DNA of 64,000 nucleotides, from assembly GCA_032164245.1 (NCBI GenBank), contig JAVMKO010000006.1:105479310-105543309 (forward strand), in the 5' to 3' direction. The notes below the pieces were generated by a model. It ran no database searches. It was given only the letters and a program-made list of their open reading frames with translations, and was not told the origin of the DNA. Below, in pieces: positions 57,398-64,000 of this stretch. Within the stretch, counting starts at the first letter, position 1, and each line of letters opens with the position of its first letter. The position numbers were made by a program, and so were the translations under genes. The stretch comes from Sternotherus odoratus (taxonomy: Eukaryota > Chordata > Testudines > Kinosternidae).

Positions 57398-58283
57398 TCT
57401 ATATATATAAAAGTCAAATGGTGTATGCGTGTATGCGTGTATGTATGTGCACTTACTCCTTCCACACCGTTTGAGCTAGAGACTTGAAATTTGGTACAGT
57501 TATAGGCCTTAGGGTCCTAATCAGGATAAGAGTCGAAAATGTTTCAAACCTCACCTCTGATGCCCCCCAGGGGTGAAATTACTTAAAGGCCAATCACATC
57601 AGCTGGGCAGCTGCTGTTCTCTGTGACATAGTTATGATGTCATAATACCCCCTCCAACGGACCCCACATTCGCTCAGCTCTCTGCCCCCTCCCCCCACCA
57701 ACGGACCCTGCACTCACTCAGCTCTCTTCCCCCTCCCCTCTCCGACGGACCCGAGTTGGGTTTGGTCAGAGGGTAAGTGAGCCGGGGGTGTTGGGTTTGG
57801 TCTGGGGGGGTGGGAAGGTGTCTGGGTGGGTGAGGGGTGAGGGGTGGGTGTTGTGGTTGGTCAGGGGGTGTTGGGTTTGGTGGGGGGGTAAGGTGGAGGT
57901 GTTGGGTTTGGGGGGCGAGGAAGGGGGTCATGGTTGGTCAAGGGGTAAGTGAGCTGTGGGTGTCGGGTTTGTTTGTGGTGGTAGGTAGGGGTGTCGGATT
58001 TGGTTGGGGGGGAAGTAAGGTGGGTGTTTCAGGTTTGGTCTACGGGGGGTGAGGTATGGGTGTTGGTCAGGGGGTTTGGGTTTGGGTGGGGGGGTGAAAA
58101 TGTGAGTCGGGGTTGGTCAAGGAGTAAGTGAGGTGGGGGTGTCGGGTTTGGTCAGGGGGGTGAGGTGGGGGTGTCAGGTTTGCTCTCTGCCCCCTCCCCC
58201 CTCCAATGGACCCCGCACTCGCTCAGCTCTCTGCTCCCTCCCCACCTCTGACGGACCCGAGCAAGGCCGGGTATTTTCGCTAG
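57398..58283 (+). mobile_element. non-autonomous Helitron, 886 bp
   Basis: Starts TCTATATATATAAAAGTC and ends with a GC-rich segment (CCGAGCAAGGCCGGGT) then ATTTTCGCTAG. Inserted between A and T of AATCAA|TGAACTATAAATGG, which is uninterrupted at 40,035. No target duplication, as expected. Related to the copy at 12.25 kb but enlarged by a G-rich tandem array. Confidence 0.93.
57760..58190 (+). repeat. G-rich tandem array inside the Helitron
   Basis: Degenerate repeats of GGTGTTGGGTTTGG, GTCAGGGGGTGAGGTGG and similar phrases. Runs of three or more G recur every few bases for over 400 bp on one strand. Long open frames here are low-complexity. Confidence 0.85.
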
Positions 58284-58668
58284 TGAACTATAAATGGCTT
58301 TGTTTACCTGCAAGCCTTTCTGTGTATGTATGGACCAATCCAATAAGAATGGAGATTGGGGTCTTACAGTGACCTTTGACCATGACTACTGATACTGAAA
58401 TCCATCTTGAAGCTGATTCTTTTCCAGAGGGGGGGTGGTATTTCAAAGAAAGGTTTCCCACCTTAGAGAAGTGCGGAAGCCATCAAGTTGGGAAGCCAAC
58501 AATGAGTGTCATCATCTGGCTTAAGAGATGCCTCCCCACCCTACAGAGACACTTGCAAGCACCCAGAAACATAAGGAGAGTAACCACAGAGGTGGGTGAG
58601 AACAGGTTGAAGCCAGGTCAGAAAAGGCATCTGACCTGAGAAGGATTTTACCTGAAGTAACAACTGGG

Positions 58669-59346
58669 GCGAGCCATTGTAGGTCTTTGTTCAATCCCCA
58701 CATATCTACACCAGCAACACCATCACAGGACCTAACCAGATCAACCATACCATCACTGGTTCATTCACCTGCACATCAACCAATGTCATATATGCCATTA
58801 TATGCCACCAGTGTCCCTCTGCTATGTACATCGGCCAAACTGGACAGTCCCTAAGAAAAAGGATAAATGCACACAAATCAGATATTAGGAATGGCAATAT
58901 ACAAAAACCTGTAGGGGAACACTTCAACCTGCCTGGACACACTATTACAGATTTAAAAGTCACCATACTGCAGCAAAAAAACTTCAAGTCCAGACTGCAA
59001 AGGGAAACTGCAGAGCTGCAATTCATTTGCAAATTCAACACAAACAATCTCGGATTGAACAAAGACCTACAATGGCTCGCTCATTACAGAACTAGTTTCT
59101 CCTCTCTCCATGTCCACACCCCCCATTCAAATGCTAGAAGAACAACCCACCATCCCTGATCGGAGATAACAAGCTGGTTCAGCCTAATTGGACTAACCTT
59201 TTTACCTCCCACCTGGTTCTTGCCTACTTTTCTGTACCTGCCTCTGGACACTTCCACTGCTTGCATCCGACGAAGTGGGTATTAGCCCATGAAAGCTCAT
59301 GCTTCAAAATTTATAGTTAGTCTTTAAGGTGCCACAGGACTTTGTT
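58669..59346 (+). mobile_element. Penelope-like element, 3' part, inserted into OR7
   Basis: Carries the PLE endonuclease coding region and the terminal tail (GCATCCGACGAAGTGGG ... AAGGTGCCACAGGACTTTG). Its first 29 nt (58,669-58,697) are the reverse complement of 59,052-59,080, a small 5' inversion. Compared with block 1 (40,429-41,674), about 1.25 kb of LTR, 3' flank and OR coding sequence is missing at the insertion point. Confidence 0.92.
58692..59160 (+). pseudogene. PLE GIY-YIG endonuclease domain, fragment
   Basis: Endonuclease domain of a Penelope-like retroelement, which nicks the target for reverse transcription. The frame is open without stops across the fragment. Order of features: a CxxxxNVIYAIICHQC segment giving the 'GIY'-equivalent IY and the Cys pair typical of PLEs; MYIGQTGQSLRKRINAHKSD with YIG, the catalytic Arg and the basic helix; a GEHFNLPGH segment (His-rich, conserved in PLEs); then RETAELQFICKFNTNN with the expected catalytic Glu and Asn. 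The reverse transcriptase part is absent, so this is a 5'-truncated copy. All recognised catalytic positions are present. Its preservation suggests a fairly young insertion compared with the decayed copy at 5.7 kb. Confidence 0.9.
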
Positions 59347-59937
59347 AATCTCATTGATGCGGGTGTCAGAACAGGAGAGTGCCAGCAGCGGAGGGATGTC
59401 ACAGAAGAAATGATTGACGATGTTGGATCTGCAGAATGACAGCCGAAATGTAAAACACGTGTGTATCATTGAATCTACCAACCCCACAGCATAAGACCCA
59501 ACCACCAGCTGTTTACAAAGTTGCCTGGACATGGTGACTGTATAGAGTAGCGGGTTACAGATGGCCACATAACGGTCATAGGCCATCACAGCCAGCAAGA
59601 GGCACTCAACATCTTTAAAAGCGATAGAGAGATACATTTGCACTGCGCAGGCAGTGTATGAAATGTTTTTCTTCTCGGCTAAGAAATTCAGCAGCATCTT
59701 AGGGGAAATTATTGAGGAATTGCAGAGGTCACAGAAAGACAAATTACTGAGGAAAAGGTACATGGGGGTGTGGAGTCGGGGAGCAATCATTATTAACAGG
59801 ATCATCCCTCCATTCACCACCAGGGTGATACCATAAATCAGTAGGAACACCCCAAAGAGAGGAACCTGCAGCTCCGGACGATCTGTCAGTACTGAGAGAA
59901 TTAACTCAGTCACCTCCGAGTGATTTCCCTTTTCCAT
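59317..59937 (-). pseudogene. olfactory receptor OR7, truncated by PLE
   Basis: Partner of OR5 in block 2. OR sequence runs from the ATG at 59,935-59,937 to about 59,347, giving residues 1-197, with about 6 differences from OR5 (for example Leu for Phe12, Val for Gly16, Leu for Phe61 and Lys for Thr in the segment-3 region). At DTRINEI the frame passes into PLE tail sequence, adds nine unrelated residues and stops at 59,317-59,319. Membrane segments 5 to 7 (with KAFSTC and NPLIY) are lost, so it cannot be a working receptor. The N-terminal sequon, [16 protein letters not shown] and the paired cysteines remain. Upstream leader with CTCTGCTCAG-AGGAG is intact, so a chimeric transcript is possible. 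Confidence 0.95.
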
Positions 59938-60457
59938 CTCCTCTGAGCAGAGATCAGACAGCTGCAGAGATGTGCACAGATGGATTGTGCAGAAAACCTG
60001 TCCCTTCTCTGTAATGAAGTAAGTGAAGTTAAATAGAGATCAGTTTCTAAATGGACATCAGTACCCACTCAGGAAAGGGCTTAGTCCACAGAGACAGATG
60101 TTCACAGCTGGTCATTCCAGGTGTTCGATAAAATACACACTGCATAAATACAATAACACACAGGTTAATCATGCCCCACACATGAACTCTCCTGTTCACT
60201 AATCCAAACAGAAAACAGTGACTTGTGACTCTGCTGTGAGAGATTCAGTCTGAAGAGATTATTCCTTAGCTCAAATAGTAGTGAGAGTAAAGGAGTGTCA
60301 ATCTTTCTACCCTCTTTCGGCAAGGTTAGCCCTGTGGACTGGCACGTCAGTTTGGGGTAAAACTTGGTTATTTTGCTAAATAAGATTTTTGTCATTTACT
60401 TTAGCCTCTATGAAAACCCAGAGATGTAATGGAAAGCACTGATTTCAGTGACTATGT
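59938..60457. other. OR7 upstream flank
   Basis: Colinear with 42,266-42,785. No gene. Confidence 0.5.
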
Positions 60458-60761
60458 TGAGATAGGCAACCTATGGCATGCGTGCCAAAGGACACACGTG
60501 AGCTGATTTTCAGCGGCAGTCAGACAGTCCAGGTTCTGGGCACTGGTCCAAGGGACTCTGAATTTAAATTTAAATGAATCTTCTTAACCATTTTTAAAAA
60601 CTTATTTTCTTTCCATACAACACTAGCTTAGTTATATGTTACAGATTTCTAGAAAGAGACCTTCTAAAATCGTTAAAATGTATTACCAGCAGACAAAAAC
60701 TAAAATGAGAGTGAATAAATGAAGACTCACCACACAACTTCTGAAAGGTTGCCGAGCTCTG
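60458..60761. mobile_element. hAT-type MITE, copy 2
   Basis: Same insertion as 42,786-43,090 with the same GACTATGT / GACTATGG flanks, inherited by block duplication. A truncated tRNA-like element follows at about 60,790-60,837. Confidence 0.85.
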
Positions 60762-60837
60762 GACTATGGAATTGTCTATTTTTCCCAATCAAGGAGGTTG
60801 CTCCTTTAGTTGAAGGGATAGGAGTTGGGACTGAGGC

Positions 60838-61596
60838 TAAAAGGTTTATTGTACAAGTAAAAAGGTCTAGGTGAGGGTTAGGAAAGGTTAAAAGAAATCA
60901 GTTACATGCAGTGATGGCAAGACTCTTGGTTCAGTCTTGCAGCTGTAGAATAAACTGCAGGCTCAGATAAAAGTCTCTGGAATTCACCCCTTTCTAGGGT
61001 GGGTCATCAATCCGTTGGTCAGAGCTTCCACGTGTAGCAAAATCCCATCCAGAGGTAGGTGCTAGCTGAAGGTTGCAGATTGAAGACAAAATGGAGGACA
61101 TTCTTTCAGGCTTTATAGACTTCCTTCTGTGGGCGAAGCCCCTCCTCCTCCTTATGCAGAGTCCAGTTGCAAAATGGAGGTTCATAGCTACAAGGTCCAA
61201 TCACCAGACTCTCCAGGATTTAGTTTTTGACCAGGCAGTTGACATTCCTAGAGAAGCTCGGGTGTGGAGAGGTATATACAAAGTCCATTGTGTGGTTGAT
61301 GTCCCTTAATGGCCCATCAGCCAGGCCAGCCAAGTTAACAACAGCTTGTCTGAGATTTCACTCAGCAGCCAAGCATCAGTTTGAAGTACAGGCACCATAT
61401 ATCCAATATTCATAACTTTAGTTTAAAAAAGATACACATTATCTTTACACATATTAATGGCATATTCATAATTAGCCCTCCATAACCTGGTCATAGACAC
61501 CTGTTATGACCCCCTTCACATAACATTTGGTGTTACCATAGGACCTTGGTTGCTCCAATGATCTATATGATCCCAAATAATTCCTGTAACGTGACA
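60838..61596 (-). mobile_element. ERV LTR fragment, relative of the LTR at 10.9 kb
   Basis: Matches about 11,310-12,022 (AAAAGGTCTAGGTGAGGGTTAG, GACATTCCTAGAGAAGCTCG, CCATTGTGTGGTTGATGTCC, ending ACGTGACA). The first third is missing. On the left it joins OR7 upstream flank, on the right it joins the CR1 tail at GCAGGGTGG. On the minus strand TCTATAAAGCC is a TATA-like box. Confidence 0.8.
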
Positions 61597-62143
61597 GCAG
61601 GGTGGTTACGAAATAGAATAAATTGCCTAGGCAGGTTGTGGGATATCCATCATTGGAGACTTTTAAGCACATGCTGGACAAACACAAAATATTGTCAGGG
61701 ATGGTCTAGATCAGCGATGTCCAATAGGAATTCGATGCTAGCCACACTTGTGCTTTTGAATTTTTCTTATTCTCCATATTATAAAAAAGGATTAAAAAAA
61801 CTTACCTCAAATGAGATTTCAAAGTATTTTTAATAATATAAAAATATGTATATATTACAAAAAAATTTAATAGGGACTACTAACAAAAAATTACATCAGT
61901 GTGACATTTTGCATTCTTTTTCTGGTACCATAAGCCTGATATCTGGTTCACATATCCACGCATTAGGCACCCACACATTATGCTCATGCTCATATATTAG
62001 TGACAGTTCAATAGCCTATTTGTCACATCTGGCTAATGGTGAACATATTGGACACAGCAGGTCTAGGTAATACTCAGTCATACTGTGAGTGTAGGGGACT
62101 GGACTAGATGAGCTCTTGGGGTCCCTTCCAATCCTACAATTAT
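61597..62143 (+). mobile_element. CR1 LINE 3' tail, split by a hAT element
   Basis: Same CR1 tail as at 33.7 and 46.7 kb, starting at GCAGGGTGGTTACG and broken by the hAT element; it resumes at GTAATACTCAGTC. Confidence 0.8.
61712..62060. mobile_element. hAT element inside CR1, copy 3
   Basis: CAGCGATGTCCAATAGG ... ATATTGGACACAG, with GTCTAGAT (61,704-61,711) and GTCTAGGT (62,061-62,068) as flanks. Confidence 0.82.
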
Positions 62144-62199
62144 GTGACCTCAGAAAGGGTCCTGCCCCAGGGGAAGCCAGCCTGAGCACTGGACAAGGC

Positions 62200-62535
62200 C
62201 AGGGACACACACACACACCTACACTTGACATTTACCTCAGTGGTACCCCCCAACACTCAGACATACACATATAGTGTCCACTGTACACCAAACACGCAAG
62301 AGTGCTCACTACGAACACACACAAAGAGACAGAGTGCCCACTACACCCCTCCCCACAAACACATAGTGCTCACTCCACACCAAACACAGACACAGTGCTC
62401 ATCACACACACACACACACACTAACACAGAGTGCCCACTACACAGACACACAACACACACAGTGCCATTGCACACCAAAAACACACACACACACACAGAG
62501 TGCCCATGACACACACACACACACACACACAGCCT
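62200..62535. repeat. CA-rich minisatellite-like array
   Basis: Same array as at 47,460-47,775, with longer pure CA runs near 62,405-62,422 and 62,506-62,530. Confidence 0.75.
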
Positions 62536-63285
62536 GACACTGAGCTCTGTCAGAATGAAGATTAATATCTACTGGGAAGCTGGGACAACTTGAATATTTC
62601 CAACTAGCCTGAACAAAAAGAGAACCGAAGGGGATTCTGCTGCCCAGGCAGGGAGACAGGACTAGATTTCCCAAATGTTCTTTTCCAACGGCAGCTTCTC
62701 TGAGGCCGGGTTTATGCTTAAAAATTACATCAACAGAGCTCCATCGTATGGTCATGGGGGGACTTTTCACACCCTGTATGAGGGAGTTAGCTTGTACTGA
62801 CCCTGAGTGTATTTCTTCCATTGACTTAGCTACTGCAACTTGGAGACATAGATCAACCACATCAATAGAAAACCCCCTTCCGTCAGTGTGGAAAGCTTCT
62901 ACACTACGGACTTTCTGCACACTATAGCTGAGTCAGCATAATGGCTTCAGAACAGACCTTCCCTGAATCAATGGGGAAGATTTCCCTCTTTCTATACACG
63001 CTGTTTTTCTCTCCTTTTCCAGTCTCTCTTCTCCTTCCCTTGGTAAAGCTCTTTCCTTCTTTTGATAGGTAAATATGTTCATAAAAGTCAAAATTTCTCC
63101 TCTCAGGATAATTCCTTCCTTTCCCTCCCAGAAATGGCTCACTGTCATTTTATATCAAGGCTAAAATGCTCTGAAACTGACTTTTTTTCCCATGGCTCGG
63201 TGGTACCTCTTTGTTTTTCCTCCCTTCACTTACAATGAGTTGAGGACGGAAGCAGTACCTGCTCAAAACCCGAAAATCAGACTTA
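62536..63285. other. duplicated intergenic segment
   Basis: Colinear with 47,776-48,515. No gene. Confidence 0.5.
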
Positions 63286-63761
63286 GGGTATGTCTTCAGT
63301 ACCCGCTAGATCGGCGGGTACTGATCGATCTGTTAGCGATCAATTTCTTGTGTCTCATGAAGATGCAAGAAATCCACAGACTGCGGCACCCCCGTCAACT
63401 CCTGAACTCCAGCTTGATGCGAAGTGCAAGCCGGAGTTGATGGGGGAGTATGACGCCGACTGAAGCCGCCGTGAGGATGGCAGGTAAGTCGGCTGAAGAT
63501 ACGCCAACTTCAGCTACGTGGTTAACATAGCTGAAGTTTTGAAGCATAAGCTTTCGTGGGCTAATACCCACTTCGTCAGATGCAAGCCGACGAAGTGGGT
63601 ATTAGCCCATGAAAGCTTATGCTTCAAAACTTTATAGTTACTCTTTAAGGTGCCACAGGACTTTGTTACCTCTGCTATTCCAGACTAACACGGCTACCAC
63701 CCTGATTCATAGCTGAAGTTGTGTATCTTCAGTCGATTCCCCCCACAGTGAAGACCAGTCA
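63286..63761. mobile_element. PIF/Harbinger-like MITE, copy 2, with nested PLE
   Basis: GGGTATGTCTTCAGTACCCG ... CAGTGAAGACCAGTC with TTA at 63,283-63,285 and 63,762-63,764. Without the PLE it matches the MITE at 48,516-48,809. The paralogous site at 6.24 kb is empty. Confidence 0.85.
63539..63707. mobile_element. PLE palindromic insertion nested in MITE
   Basis: 13-bp duplication CATAGCTGAAGTT at 63,526-63,538 and 63,708-63,720. Arms of 44 nt (63,534-63,577 and 63,589-63,632) pair with one mismatch around an 11-nt spacer. The right side continues as the full PLE tail (AAGGTGCCACAGGACTTTG, CTATTCCAGACTAACACGG). The MITE copy at 48.5 kb is the empty site. Confidence 0.92.
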
Positions 63762-63764
63762 TTA

Positions 63765-64000
63765 GAGTCGAATCTTTCCCTGTTTGCTAATCATACCAAT
63801 GTTGCCCCTAACACATCTTTAGCTGCTTCCTTGGGTGGCAAAAGTTAAATTTGGACTTTGTTGAGTTTGAGACTTGATCCCCAGAGCATCTTTCCTCCCA
63901 GGACAACAGGTGTGCAGAACACATGCAATTAATGTTGCCAAGTCTTTCCTTGTGGAAATGGAAGACAGAGAACCAGAGCATCAGCTGGTTTGTATTGCTG
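63765..64000. other. duplicated intergenic segment to window end
   Basis: Colinear with 48,813-49,050. No gene within the window. Confidence 0.5.

Larger units (their letters stand above)
57157..58668. mobile_element. old ERV-type LTR, split by Helitron and cut by PLE
   Basis: Colinear with 39,797-40,428. After removing the Helitron (57,398-58,283) the two sequences join exactly. The last part is missing beyond ACAACTGGGG, where the PLE starts. Confidence 0.65.
51745..60837. repeat. segmental duplication block 2 (OR6 + OR7)
   Basis: Aligns in order with block 1 (34,915-43,165). Differences that can be read directly are a deletion of about 0.73 kb at 54,085-54,095, three LTR-type insertions, a Helitron, a PLE insertion with deletion, and absence of the PLE palindrome present upstream of OR4. 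It ends at GGGACTGAGGCT, where an LTR fragment begins. Confidence 0.88.

Noticed and set aside
57674..58052. Long frames in the G-rich array on both strands
   Set aside because: Pure by-product of tandem repetition inside the Helitron.
62225..62530. His/Thr-rich frames across the CA array
   Set aside because: Low-complexity translation of a CA repeat.

Overview
This is vertebrate DNA, most likely from a turtle. The evidence is a tandem cluster of single-exon class II olfactory receptor (OR) genes set in sequence rich in CR1 LINE tails, PIF/Harbinger elements with a Myb/SANT-type accessory gene, Penelope-like element (PLE) pieces, hAT and Helitron insertions and solo retroviral LTRs. A crocodilian is less likely but not excluded. 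All host genes seen are ORs on the minus strand; almost everything else is mobile or repeated DNA.

Layout. 1-1.2 kb: MITE, a 50-bp minisatellite, CR1 tail and CA-rich DNA. 1.2-2.1 kb: OR1, broken by one in-frame stop. 5.7-6.1 kb: old PLE copy. 8.6-9.6 kb: OR2, intact. 10.9-15.3 kb: solo LTRs, a Helitron and nested MITEs. 16.1-20.6 kb: a near-complete decayed PIF/Harbinger transposon with two convergent genes. 22.4-26.2 kb: an old degenerate tandem array with a homogenised 55-bp core, and a perfect 77-bp-arm PLE palindrome. 26.6-27.1 kb: CR1. 28.4-29.3 kb: OR3, intact. 31.3-32.4 kb: an inverted fragment of OR flank and an LTR. 35.3-36.3 kb: OR4, intact. 41.3-42.3 kb: OR5, intact. 43.2-51.7 kb: repeats, including a twin-primed (internally inverted) LINE at 49.5-51.5 kb. 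52.2-53.1 kb: OR6, intact. 59.3-59.9 kb: OR7, cut off by a PLE. 60.8-64 kb: LTR, CR1, hAT and a Harbinger MITE carrying a nested PLE palindrome.

The cluster grew by segmental duplication. The OR-unit flanks recur with a tRNA-like sequence about 0.5-0.9 kb upstream and, in several units, an old ERV LTR downstream. A block of about 8-9 kb (34.9-43.2 kb, OR4+OR5) is repeated at 51.7-60.8 kb (OR6+OR7). Because the units are paralogous, many insertions can be checked against an empty site elsewhere in the window, which gives exact element ends and target-site duplications for PLEs, Helitrons, Harbinger MITEs, hAT elements and LTRs.

The most unusual signal is the set of PLE insertions. Three are head-to-head palindromes with 13-15 bp target duplications; their arms carry a motif resembling the hammerhead ribozyme fold. 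A fourth old copy has an 11-bp duplication, and a fifth, retaining a GIY-YIG endonuclease domain, destroyed OR7. All identifications come from reading the sequence; no database search was run.
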